From NCBI GenBank assembly GCA_902568235.1, contig CACFPS010000003.1, positions 1 to 64,000 on the forward strand: 64,000 bases of DNA, given 5' to 3'. This document shows, one piece after another, positions 1 to 9,296 of the stretch (position 1 is the first letter of the stretch; each line of letters starts with the position of its first letter). Made by a program: the position numbers and the translations under genes. The notes below the pieces were generated by a model that saw only the letters and a program-made list of their open reading frames with translations, was not told the DNA's origin and did not search any database. The DNA comes from an uncultured Pelagibacteraceae bacterium. GTDB taxonomy: Bacteria > Pseudomonadota > Alphaproteobacteria > Pelagibacterales > Pelagibacteraceae.

Positions 1-485
1 CAAACACTTTCGGTTTTAATTATAGGATTTAGAATATTTAAGAGTTCATTTTCACTTGCAAAATCCGAATTATAAAGTCCCTTTTTAAAGATAGTTAACT
101 CTTTGATTTCTTTATCTAACCTCACATCATTAATAATGATGTCAAAGAAACTATTAATCTCTTCTCTTGAACTAATTAATTCTTTATCTAACAAGAAGAA
201 AAAAGCTAAAGGTGAATATGTCTTATCTTTAGCTTTAATTATTTCTTTCATTGAAAGTACAACGTCATCCTTGCCATCAGTTTCAAACTTAATTGTTGCT
301 AAATTGTATTGATTTGCCAATTTATCCTTTTGTCCTGAATTATATTCTTGATAAAAGAAAAAACCAAATAAAATTAGAATTATTATTATTATTAATGAAA
401 TTAAAGATTTTTTATTCTTTACTAAAAAATTTTTAATTTTTTCGTTTCTTGTATTTGCTGTAATAATTTTTATATCTTCTTCCAT
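1..485 (-). CDS. Membrane-anchored protein of unknown function (YfgM/tetratricopeptide-like N-terminus), truncated at the window edge
   Basis: Minus-strand open frame from ATG (CAT at 483-485) runs off position 1: MEEDIKIITANTRNEKIKNFLVKNKKSLISLIIIIIILILFGFFFYQEY..., cytosolic N-terminus then one TM helix. The start overlaps the acnA stop by 1 nt. Absent from the ORF track because truncated. Confidence 0.6.
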   Translation of the reverse strand, partial: MEEDIKIITANTRNEKIKNFLVKNKKSLISLIIIIILILFGFFFYQEYNSGQKDKLANQYNLATIKFETDGKDDVVLSMKEIIKAKDKTYSPLAFFFLLDKELISSREEINSFFDIIINDVRLDKEIKELTIFKKGLYNSDFASENELLNILNPIIKTESV

Positions 486-3154
486 TATATCATATTTCTT
501 AACACATATTGGAGAATGCCTCCATTTTTAAAATATTCCAATTCATTCTTAGTGTCTATTCTGCATAGCATTTTAATTTTTTTTATTTCGCCTGAATTAT
601 ATTTTATTTCAACAGTTAAATGGTCGCCAGGGCTGATGCCCTTATCCATATCAATAATGCTTATTAATTCGGGGCCTGTTAAACTTAAATTTTTTCTATT
701 TACACCATCTATAAATTGTAATGGTAAAATGCCCATGCCAATTAAATTTGATCTATGTATTCTTTCAAAACTCTCTGCTATTACTGTTTTTACTCCTAAA
801 AGCTTTGTTCCTTTAGCTGCCCAATCCCTTGATGATCCGGTGCCATATTCTTTTCCACCGATAATAACTAAATCGGTTCCTCTTTTTTTATATTCAACAA
901 CAGCATCATAAACTGACATAATTTTTTCTTCAGGATAAAGTTTTGTAAAACCTCCTTCGGTGCCTGGTGCCATTTCATTTTTTATTCTAATATTAGCAAA
1001 TGTTCCTCTCTTCATTACTTCGTGATTTCCTCTTCTTGAGCCATAAGAATTATAATCTTTAGGTAAAATTTGATGATTCATAAAGTATTCTCCTGCTGGG
1101 CTGTCTTTTTGAATAGAGCCTGCTGGAGAAATATGATCTGTCGTTATCATATCCCCTAAAATTAATAATGGTCTAGCTTCTTTTATTTCTTTAAATCCCT
1201 CTGGTTCATCAGGCAAATTGTTAAAGAAAGGAGGTTTTTTTACATAAGTGGAAGTTTCATCCCAATTGTAGATGCTGCTTGGTTCAGTTTTAATTTTTTT
1301 CCATTGCTCTGGTCCTTCTAAAACATTTAAATATCTTTTTACAAACATTTCTGCGTTCAAAGAATTTTTTAATGTATCTTCTATTTCTGTATTACTTGGC
1401 CATATATCTTTCAAATAGACATCTTTTCCTTCAGAATCTTTTCCTAAAGAATCATTGTACAAATCAACCCTCATAGATCCAGCAATTGCGTATGCGACTA
1501 CTAGAGGTGGTGAAGCTAAGTAATTAGCTTTAATCAAAGGTGAAATTCTACCTTCAAAATTTCTATTTCCAGATAAAACTGAAACTGCATAAATATTATT
1601 TTTTTTAACTGCTTCTGAAATATTTTCGGTTAATGGTCCAGAATTACCAATGCAAGTTGTGCAACCATATCCAACAAGATTAAAACCTAATTGATCTAAA
1701 TAATAACTTAAGCCAGCTTTTTCTAAATAGTCAGTAACTACTTGCGATCCTGGCGCTAAAGAAGTTTTTACCCAAGGTTTTGATTTTAAGCCTTTTTTAA
1801 CTGCTTTTTTTGCAAGCAAGCCTGCTCCTATTAAAACATTTGGATTTGATGTATTGGTACAAGAAGTTATTGCTGCAATTAAAATATCCCCATCTTTAAT
1901 TGAAAACTTTTCATTTTCGACTTTCGAAACGGTTAGACTATTTTTTTTTGAAGATTCCTCAAATACTTTTTTAAAATTTTTTGCAGCCGCTGTTAGTAGA
2001 ACCTTATCTTGGGGTCTCTTAGGTCCAGATATTGTTGGGACAACTGTTGACATATCTAATGATAAACTATCAGTAAATATAATATCTCTACTTTCCCAAA
2101 GACCTTGCTCTTTTGCATAAGTTTCAACAATATCTATTATTTGGCTATCTCTTCCTGAGAACTTTAAATATTTTAAAGTTTCGTTATCGATTGGAAAAAA
2201 ACCACAAGTGGCGCCATATTCGGGAGCCATGTTGGCTATTGTTGCTCTATCTGCTAATGTTAAATTTTTTAAACCTTTCCCATAAAACTCTACAAATTTT
2301 CCAACAACTCCTTTATCTCTCAACATTTTCACAACTGTTAAAACTAAATCGGTAGCTGTAGTTCCTTCAGGAAGTTTATTTGTTATCTCAAATCCCATTA
2401 CTTCTGGAATTAACATTGAAATAGGTTGTCCCAACATTCCTGCTTCAGCTTCAATTCCACCAACTCCCCATCCCAAAACAGATAAACCGTTAACCATAGT
2501 AGTGTGGCTGTCTGTCCCAACTAGCGTATCTGGAAAAATATAATTTTCATTTTCATATTTTTCTGTCCAAACAACTTTTGACAAATATTCTAAATTTACT
2601 TGATGGCATATGCCTGTTCCAGGAGGCACAATCCTAAAATTGTCAAATGCTTGTTGTCCCCATTTTAAAAATGAATATCTTTCAGAATTTCTTTGAAATT
2701 CTATATCAACATTTTCTTTTAGAGAATTTTTGTTAGCATATTTATCTACTTGAACAGAATGGTCTATTACTAAATCAACTGGTGATAATGGATTTATAGT
2801 TGTTGGATCTTTATTTTTTTCTTTAACAGCCTCTCTCATTGCCGCTAAATCTGCAACGGCTGGAATTCCTGTATAATCTTGCAACAAAACTCTAGCTGGT
2901 CTATAGGCTATTTCAGTTTTTGATTTTTTATCTATTAACCATTCTTTGATTGCTGTAATTTGAGATTTGTTAACAGTTAGATCATCTTCATATCTTAAAA
3001 GGTTTTCTAATAAAATTTTTATTGATTTTGGAAGTTTTGATATTCCATCTAATCCGTTCTTTTCAGCTTCTTTTAATGAATAATATTTATAATCTTTATT
3101 GTTAATTGTAATCTTGCTTAGCGATTTAAAACTGTTTTTTGATCCTGGTTTCAT
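485..3154 (-). CDS. acnA: Aconitate hydratase A
   Basis: 889 aa; aconitase motifs VGTDSHTTMVNGLSVLGWGVGGIEAEAGMLGQP, AAITSCTNTSNPNVLIGAGLLAKKAV, GGKEYGTGSSRDWAAKGT. Confidence 0.97.
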   Translation of the reverse strand: MKPGSKNSFKSLSKITINNKDYKYYSLKEAEKNGLDGISKLPKSIKILLENLLRYEDDLTVNKSQITAIKEWLIDKKSKTEIAYRPARVLLQDYTGIPAVADLAAMREAVKEKNKDPTTINPLSPVDLVIDHSVQVDKYANKNSLKENVDIEFQRNSERYSFLKWGQQAFDNFRIVPPGTGICHQVNLEYLSKVVWTEKYENENYIFPDTLVGTDSHTTMVNGLSVLGWGVGGIEAEAGMLGQPISMLIPEVMGFEITNKLPEGTTATDLVLTVVKMLRDKGVVGKFVEFYGKGLKNLTLADRATIANMAPEYGATCGFFPIDNETLKYLKFSGRDSQIIDIVETYAKEQGLWESRDIIFTDSLSLDMSTVVPTISGPKRPQDKVLLTAAAKNFKKVFEESSKKNSLTVSKVENEKFSIKDGDILIAAITSCTNTSNPNVLIGAGLLAKKAVKKGLKSKPWVKTSLAPGSQVVTDYLEKAGLSYYLDQLGFNLVGYGCTTCIGNSGPLTENISEAVKKNNIYAVSVLSGNRNFEGRISPLIKANYLASPPLVVAYAIAGSMRVDLYNDSLGKDSEGKDVYLKDIWPSNTEIEDTLKNSLNAEMFVKRYLNVLEGPEQWKKIKTEPSSIYNWDETSTYVKKPPFFNNLPDEPEGFKEIKEARPLLILGDMITTDHISPAGSIQKDSPAGEYFMNHQILPKDYNSYGSRRGNHEVMKRGTFANIRIKNEMAPGTEGGFTKLYPEEKIMSVYDAVVEYKKRGTDLVIIGGKEYGTGSSRDWAAKGTKLLGVKTVIAESFERIHRSNLIGMGILPLQFIDGVNRKNLSLTGPELISIIDMDKGISPGDHLTVEIKYNSGEIKKIKMLCRIDTKNELEYFKNGGILQYVLRNMI

Positions 3155-3162
3155 AATTTAGT

Positions 3163-3795
3163 TTATAAATAAAGAATTATTATGGTTAAAATAAGCATGC
3201 CTGACATTAAATAATTAAAATTTTTTGCTATATGTTTTAACGGTACAGATAAAAAATTTGGTAAAGTTGACAACTTTTTTTCACTTTCTCCTATAGTCAT
3301 GTATTGACCCAATAAACTCCAAGTTACAATACTTAAAAAACTTATTATAATTGCTAATGTTATAACGATTATTGAGTCTTTAACAAAACTTTCCTGACTT
3401 ATAAATGTAGAAGTTATAAATGCTGCGCAAAGAACAGCTTTAGGATTAATAAACTGAAACAAGACTATATTAATAAAAGTTGCTGGATTTTTTACTTCGT
3501 TATTCTCTGAATTTCTAGTTGTTGCAATCTTATATGCCATATAAATAAGAAAAATTGTTCCAGCTATTGTAATTATCTTTTGAATGTCAGGATATTTTTT
3601 AAAAACAATTGATAAACCAAAATTAATACAAATTATTAATAATGGAAAACCGAAAGTCACACCATATATTATTGGTAAGGTTTTTTTTATACCAAAATTA
3701 AATGCAGAATATGAGGCCATAAAATTATTAGGCCCAGGAGAAAAGGCTGCTGCTGAGCAAAATAATACAAAAGCTATTAAATCTGAAAGTAACAT
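3163..3795 (-). CDS. LysE family translocator
   Basis: 210 aa membrane protein with N-terminal SPGPNNFMASYSAFNFGIKKTLP, typical of LysE/RhtB exporters. Confidence 0.85.
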   Translation of the reverse strand: MLLSDLIAFVLFCSAAAFSPGPNNFMASYSAFNFGIKKTLPIIYGVTFGFPLLIICINFGLSIVFKKYPDIQKIITIAGTIFLIYMAYKIATTRNSENNEVKNPATFINIVLFQFINPKAVLCAAFITSTFISQESFVKDSIIVITLAIIISFLSIVTWSLLGQYMTIGESEKKLSTLPNFLSVPLKHIAKNFNYLMSGMLILTIIILYL

Positions 3796-3801
3796 TTAGA
3801 G

Positions 3802-4143
3802 TTATGCAATTTTTAAACCATTTTTTGTTGGTTGCGAAGGATGTAACAAAACAACCTTACCGTCTTCTTCGATGGCACCTAGTACTAAAAATTGAGATTT
3901 AATTCCTGCTATATTTTTTTCTGGAAAATTACAAACTCCAATAACTTGTTTTCCTTTTAAATCATCTTCATTGTAATAATGGGTTATCTGTGCAGACGAT
4001 TGCTTAATTCCAATTTCTTTTCCAAAGTCTACTTCTATTACTAAAGAAGGTTTTCTTGCTTTTTCATTTTTTTTTACCGATATCACTGTTCCAATTCGAA
4101 TATCTATTTTATCAAATATGTCGTAGGTTATTTGTTCTTTCAT
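3802..4143 (-). CDS. csaA: tRNA-binding/CsaA-like protein
   Basis: 113 aa OB-fold tRNA-binding domain: DIRIGTVISVKKNEKARKPSLVIEVDFGKEIGIKQSSAQIT, VIGVCNFPEKNIAGIKSQFLVLG. Confidence 0.85.
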   Translation of the reverse strand: MKEQITYDIFDKIDIRIGTVISVKKNEKARKPSLVIEVDFGKEIGIKQSSAQITHYYNEDDLKGKQVIGVCNFPEKNIAGIKSQFLVLGAIEEDGKVVLLHPSQPTKNGLKIA

Positions 4144-4168
4144 GAAATTAATATATAATTAAATATAT

Positions 4169-5356
4169 ATGAGTACAGAAAATAATTTGCAAACAATATA
4201 TGAAAACTCAATCAAAATACTTACTGATTTAATTGCTTTCAAAACTATATCTGGTGAAAATAATTCACCCTTAATTGATTATTGTGACAATATATTAAAT
4301 TCTTTAGGAGCTGAATCTTTTAGAACATATGATGATGAAAAAAAAAGAGTGAATCTATTCTCAACTATAAAATCAAAAAATGAAAGTGAAAAAAAGCCAA
4401 TAATACTTTCTGGACATACAGATGTTGTGCCTGTTTCAAAAGGTTGGTCTTCAGATCCATTCACCGCAACAATTAAAAATGATAAACTATATGGTAGAGG
4501 ATCGTGTGATATGAAAGGATTCATTGCTTGTGCATTAGCATACGCACCAATTCTTTCAAATTCAAATTTAGATAGAGATATTCATTTTTCTTTTACATTT
4601 GATGAAGAAACTGCGTGTAAAGGAGCGCCTATTTTAATAAAAGAATTAAAAAAAAGGGGAATCATAAATGGTATTTGTGTCGTAGGAGAACCAACAAATA
4701 TGAAAATTATTGATTCTCACAAAGGTTGCTATGAATATACTACATATTTTGAAGGTTTGGCTGGACATAGTTCCCAACCTCATAAAGGTGTAAGTGCAGT
4801 TGAATATGCAGCAAGATATGTAAATAAACTTGTTGAGCTAAGACAAAAATTAAAAAAAAGACAACCTAAAAACTCTATATTTGATCCTCCTTATTCAACT
4901 CTTCAAGTGGGAGGTATATTTGGAGGCATAGCTCACAATGTAATAGCAGATAAATGTTATGTTAATTGGGAAACTCGACCAGTTGTTAAAGAAGATGCAA
5001 TTTTTTTAAATTCTGAAATAGATAAATTCACAAATGAAACTTTACTTCCAGAAATGAAAAAAATTCACCCATCCTCATCGATAAAAAAAGAAATAATTGG
5101 TGAAATTATAGGTTTTAACAGATTGGAAAAGTCAGAAGCTTGTGAGTTTGTTTCGAGTATTACAGGAGATAATTCGAGAGAAGTTGTTTCTTTTGGAACT
5201 GAAGCGGGTCTATTTCAAGAAATTGGAATTAGCACGGTAGTATGTGGACCTGGATCTATAGAACAAGCTCACAAAATAGACGAATTTATAAAATTAGATG
5301 AATTAAAAAAATGTCTGGAATTTTTAGAAGGAGTTAAAAATAAATCTATAAATTAA
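4169..5356 (+). CDS. argE: Acetylornithine deacetylase (M20 family)
   Basis: 395 aa; M20 motifs SGHTDVVP, GRGSCDMKGFIA, TFDEETACKGA, SFGTEAGLFQ. Confidence 0.85.
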   Translation: MSTENNLQTIYENSIKILTDLIAFKTISGENNSPLIDYCDNILNSLGAESFRTYDDEKKRVNLFSTIKSKNESEKKPIILSGHTDVVPVSKGWSSDPFTATIKNDKLYGRGSCDMKGFIACALAYAPILSNSNLDRDIHFSFTFDEETACKGAPILIKELKKRGIINGICVVGEPTNMKIIDSHKGCYEYTTYFEGLAGHSSQPHKGVSAVEYAARYVNKLVELRQKLKKRQPKNSIFDPPYSTLQVGGIFGGIAHNVIADKCYVNWETRPVVKEDAIFLNSEIDKFTNETLLPEMKKIHPSSSIKKEIIGEIIGFNRLEKSEACEFVSSITGDNSREVVSFGTEAGLFQEIGISTVVCGPGSIEQAHKIDEFIKLDELKKCLEFLEGVKNKSIN

Positions 5357-6786
5357 TTCCAACCACCAACTGATTTTACTTCTAAAAATTCAATTAAACC
5401 TTCTTTACCTGCTTCTCTACCAATTCCTGAATGTTTGTAGCCACCAAAAGGAGCATCCACTGCAATACCTGCACCATTAACATCAACCATTCCTGATCTT
5501 AATTTTCTTGCTACTCTTTGAACTTTTTCATTGTCCTGAGTTTGGATATAATTTGTTAAACCATAATCAGTATCATTTGCAATTTCAATTGCCTCTTCTT
5601 CTGTCTCAAAAGGAATTACCGATAAAACTGGTCCAAATATTTCTGTTCTAGCAATTTCCATATTATTATTTACATCTGCAAATACTGTCGGTTTTATATA
5701 ATAACCATCCTTAATCCCATCAGGCTTACCAGGACCTCCTGCAACTAATTTTGCACCTTCGTCAATTCCTTTTTGAATTAAATTTTGAATTTTATTAAAT
5801 TGTGTTTCAGAAATTACAGGACCAATATGATCTCCTTCTTTATTAGGATCATCAACTTTAAAATCGTTGGCATATTTTTTTAATCTTTCAACTGCTTCGT
5901 CATATATAGGTTTTTCAACTAACATTCTTGTTGGCGCATTACAAGATTGACCTGAATTTCTAAAACATCTTAAAGCACCTCTTTCGATTGCCTCAGCATC
6001 AGCATCTTTGAATATAATATTTGCGCCCTTTCCACCTAATTCTAAGCTTATTCTTTTAAAATCTTTTGCAGCATTTTGAGATATTAATGCTCCAGCTCTT
6101 GTAGAACCTGTAAATGAAATCATATTAACATCCGGATGGCTTGTTAAAGCTTCTCCCGTTGTTGCTCCATCACCATTAACTAGATTAAACACACCTTTTG
6201 GAAATTTAGCTTCATCAATTAGCTCTGCAAGAACCATTGATGAAAGTGGAGCTAATTCAGATGGTTTTAAAATCATAGTACATCCCGCAGCCAATGCTGG
6301 AATAACTTTTAAACAAACTTGATTCATTGGCCAGTTCCAAGGAGTAATTAATGCACAAACACCTTTTGGCTCATATAAAATTCTTTGATTTTTTTCATGA
6401 TCTCCAAGAGGTTTTTCAAACTCAAATTCTTTTAAATATCTTATAAAAGATTTTGTGTGACTTGCTCCAGTCCCTGTTTGAAGTTTTGAAGCAAAATCCT
6501 TCGGTGCGCCCATTTCTAAAATTATTGCGTCAGTTATATCATTCCATCTTTTTTTGTATAATTCGTAAAAATTTTCTAATAAAGCAATTCTCTCTTCTTT
6601 AGTTGAGAAACCCCAAGTTTTAAAAGCTTGTTTAGCGACTAAGACTGCATCGTTTATATCGTCTTTACCTCCTAAAGAAATAACTGCGCAGCTTTTCTCG
6701 GTAGCTGGATTTATAACTTCAATATCTTTTTGTTTTTTGGGTTTAACCCATGATCCATTAATATAAAAATTTCTTTTTTCTAACAT
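5353..6786 (-). CDS. NAD(P)-dependent aldehyde dehydrogenase family protein
   Basis: 477 aa; ITPWNWPMNQ, FTGSTRAG, LELGGKGANIIF, GQSCNAPTRM. Paralogous to 32949-34382. Confidence 0.93.
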   Translation of the reverse strand: MLEKRNFYINGSWVKPKKQKDIEVINPATEKSCAVISLGGKDDINDAVLVAKQAFKTWGFSTKEERIALLENFYELYKKRWNDITDAIILEMGAPKDFASKLQTGTGASHTKSFIRYLKEFEFEKPLGDHEKNQRILYEPKGVCALITPWNWPMNQVCLKVIPALAAGCTMILKPSELAPLSSMVLAELIDEAKFPKGVFNLVNGDGATTGEALTSHPDVNMISFTGSTRAGALISQNAAKDFKRISLELGGKGANIIFKDADAEAIERGALRCFRNSGQSCNAPTRMLVEKPIYDEAVERLKKYANDFKVDDPNKEGDHIGPVISETQFNKIQNLIQKGIDEGAKLVAGGPGKPDGIKDGYYIKPTVFADVNNNMEIARTEIFGPVLSVIPFETEEEAIEIANDTDYGLTNYIQTQDNEKVQRVARKLRSGMVDVNGAGIAVDAPFGGYKHSGIGREAGKEGLIEFLEVKSVGGWN

Positions 6787-6806
6787 TTTGGCAAAATATC
6801 CCTTCT

Positions 6807-7760
6807 TTATGATTTTGCAAATAAATTAGTTAATTCATAAACTATCGTTGCGGCTGCAAGAGAAGTGACTTCAGCATGATCATAGGCAGGAGCAACCTCT
6901 ACTACATCAGCTGAAATTAAATTTAATCCAGACAAACCTCTAATTACATTTACCATTTCTCTTGTGCTCATGCCTGCTATTTCTGGTGTTCCGGTTCCTG
7001 GAGCAAAAGCTGGATCTAGCACATCTATATCAATTGATAAGTATAGTGGATTGTCTCTTACTCTTTTTCTTATTCTTTCGGCTATTTTATCTGTACCTTC
7101 TGTTTGAAACTCATCACAATGAATGATTTTAAATCCAAAACTTTCATCATTTTTTATATCATCTCTACTGTATAAAGGTCCTCTTATTCCAACATGCATA
7201 GAAGCATCATCTAGAAATAAATTTTCCTCTCGTGCCCTTCTAAAAGGAGTTCCGTGTGTATAGGGTGCTCCAAAATACGTATCCCAAGTATCGAGATGAG
7301 CATCAAAATGAACTAGAGAAACTGGGCCATTATTTTTTTTGTTTATAGCTCTTAGTAACGGGACAGCTATTGTATGATCACCTCCTAAACTTATAATTCC
7401 TCCAACTTTCTTTAATAGATCTGTTGCTCCTACTTCAATTTGCTTGATCGCTTCATCAATATTAAATGGATTACAGGCAATATCACCAGCATCAGCCACT
7501 TGCTGAACTTTAAATGGTTCCACATCATAGTTGGGATGATAATTTGTTCTTAAATGTCTTGAGGCTTGTCTTATACTTTGAGGGCCAAATCTAGCACCTG
7601 GTCTATAACTGGTGCCAGAGTCAAATGGCACTCCAACAATTGCTACATCACATTGTTCAACATCTCTTAATTCTGGAAGTCTTGCAAAAGTATTGGGGCC
7701 CGCATATCTAGGTACTTTAGTTCCACTAACTGGTTGAATTGTATTTTTATTTTTTTTCAT
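6807..7760 (-). CDS. speB: Agmatinase/ureohydrolase family protein (guanidino substrate uncertain)
   Basis: Mn-binding motifs GGDHTI, HFDAHLDTW, SIDIDVLDPAFAPGTGTPE. The ORF opens at 7793; MKKNKNTIQ at 7760 is the likelier start. Confidence 0.85.
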   Translation of the reverse strand: MKKNKNTIQPVSGTKVPRYAGPNTFARLPELRDVEQCDVAIVGVPFDSGTSYRPGARFGPQSIRQASRHLRTNYHPNYDVEPFKVQQVADAGDIACNPFNIDEAIKQIEVGATDLLKKVGGIISLGGDHTIAVPLLRAINKKNNGPVSLVHFDAHLDTWDTYFGAPYTHGTPFRRAREENLFLDDASMHVGIRGPLYSRDDIKNDESFGFKIIHCDEFQTEGTDKIAERIRKRVRDNPLYLSIDIDVLDPAFAPGTGTPEIAGMSTREMVNVIRGLSGLNLISADVVEVAPAYDHAEVTSLAAATIVYELTNLFAKS

Positions 7761-7926
7761 TTTAAAATTAAGTAAATAATTAATAAGATCCAAAAAAAAG
7801 TATAATATAAGTATATATATTTTTTAGCAAACATGCTTGGAATAGTTTCTGTATTTTTTTTTTTCTTTTTCATTTTATAATAATCTAAGATAATATTATC
7901 TTAACCTATTAGTCTATATTTATTTA

Positions 7927-8655
7927 ATGAGATTATTATTAATTTTATTTTTTGTGCTGCATTTAACTTCATTAAAGGCAGATGAAATTTATAACTTATT
8001 GGGAATCCCCAACTTGGAAGTATATAAATTAAATAATTCTAATGGAATAAAGTATTTAAATGCAAAAAAAAATTTCAGAATAGGTATTAAAGACAACATA
8101 ACGTGCAATAAATCAAATAAAAAAAAATTAGATAATCAATTTTCCTTAGTTTCAAAAAACTTGGATAGATATAATGCTGAATTTTTAAAAAAAATAAATT
8201 TACGATTTATAGTTTTGTGTGAAAATCTATATATATCAAAAATAAATACAGCGGGAATACCTGATCATGAAAAAAGAATATTAATTTTAGATTTAAACTT
8301 TAATAAAATATATTTTGAAAGAGTTATACATCATGAAATATTTCATATAATTCATAATAGTTTTAAAGAAATTTTTGATGAATCTGTTTGGTCAAAATTC
8401 AATGATAAATCTTTTAAATATGCCGAATGTTCAACATGTTCTGACAGACTTAACTTGGATCTTTATGATAAAACAAATGGATTTCTTACTGAATATTCTA
8501 AATCTATAGCTTCAGAAGATATGGCGGAAGTCTACTCATTTTTAATTACTGATAAAACGATTATTGAAAAAAAAGCCACTGAGGATCCAATATTATTTAA
8601 TAAAATTGAATATATAAAATCTAGAATAAACAAAATCATAAAATTTAATGATTAA
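7927..8655 (+). CDS. Secreted putative zinc metallopeptidase (HExxH), unknown function
   Basis: 242 aa; signal peptide MRLLLILFFVLHLTSLKADE; VIHHEIFHIIHNSF contains HEIFH; downstream SEDMAEVYS could give the third ligand. Confidence 0.65.
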   Translation: MRLLLILFFVLHLTSLKADEIYNLLGIPNLEVYKLNNSNGIKYLNAKKNFRIGIKDNITCNKSNKKKLDNQFSLVSKNLDRYNAEFLKKINLRFIVLCENLYISKINTAGIPDHEKRILILDLNFNKIYFERVIHHEIFHIIHNSFKEIFDESVWSKFNDKSFKYAECSTCSDRLNLDLYDKTNGFLTEYSKSIASEDMAEVYSFLITDKTIIEKKATEDPILFNKIEYIKSRINKIIKFND

Positions 8656-9292
8656 TAAAATAAAAGCATCTCTGTCAGAAAAAATATTATTTATTTTCTT
8701 AATTTCTTTGGCAACTTTTAGTTTTAGTTTTTTTTTTATCACTAAAAATAAATGTTTTTTTATAAAAGAAATTAATCCTGAAAAAATTCAGTTTGATAAT
8801 CCAGAAAATATTGCAATCATGAATGTTGAATGTGGTAATGTCATAATTGAACTTTATCCAAATTTTTCACCAAAAGCAGTGGAAAGATTTAAATATCTAA
8901 TAAAAAAAGGATCTTATAACAAATCAAGTTTCTATAAAGTGATCAAAGATACATTGGTACAAGCTGGTGATTTAGAATTTGGAAATATTGATAATATCAA
9001 TTATTTTAAAGTTGGTAGCGGACAATCTGGTCTTGGTGCTTTAAATTCAGAATTAAATGATGTTTTTAAATTTGACGAAGGAAGTGTCGCTTTTGCAAGA
9101 GGGACTGAATTAAACACTGAAGATAGTGAATTCTTTATTATTTTAAAAAAAATTGATTTATATAATGGTGAATATACTCCTATAGGAAAAGTTATTCATG
9201 GTTTAGAAGCTCTAAAAAAAATCAAATCAGCAAGCAAATCAGCATATGTTTTGAGACCTGATTTTATAAACTACATTAAGTTACTTGATTAG
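8648..9292 (+). CDS. Membrane-anchored cyclophilin-type peptidyl-prolyl isomerase-like protein
   Basis: 214 aa; N-terminal TM helix, then IAIMNVECGNVIIELYPNFSPKAVERF ... SVAFARG ... EFFIILKK ... YTPIGKVIHGLEALKKI. Confidence 0.8.
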   Translation: MINKIKASLSEKILFIFLISLATFSFSFFFITKNKCFFIKEINPEKIQFDNPENIAIMNVECGNVIIELYPNFSPKAVERFKYLIKKGSYNKSSFYKVIKDTLVQAGDLEFGNIDNINYFKVGSGQSGLGALNSELNDVFKFDEGSVAFARGTELNTEDSEFFIILKKIDLYNGEYTPIGKVIHGLEALKKIKSASKSAYVLRPDFINYIKLLD

Positions 9293-9296
9293 GATT

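Noticed and set aside
103-312. 69-aa plus-strand ORF at the left edge
   Set aside because: Antisense to the truncated minus-strand membrane protein starting at 485; no independent start signal or motif.
516-2355. Plus-strand ORFs 516-911, 1854-2120 and 2113-2355
   Set aside because: Shadow frames antisense to acnA, low-complexity composition.
4169-5356. M20 gene considered as DoeB for ectoine degradation
   Set aside because: DoeB/EutE are not typical ArgE-type M20 proteins and the gene is 24 kb from the EutA/EutD-like pair.
5353-5356. Overlapping convergent stop codons of argE and ALDH (TTAA)
   Set aside because: Simple consequence of compact AT-rich genome; no regulatory evidence.
7854-7864. 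T11 run as a terminator
   Set aside because: No stable stem precedes it and no gene ends there; likely AT-rich background in a divergent spacer.
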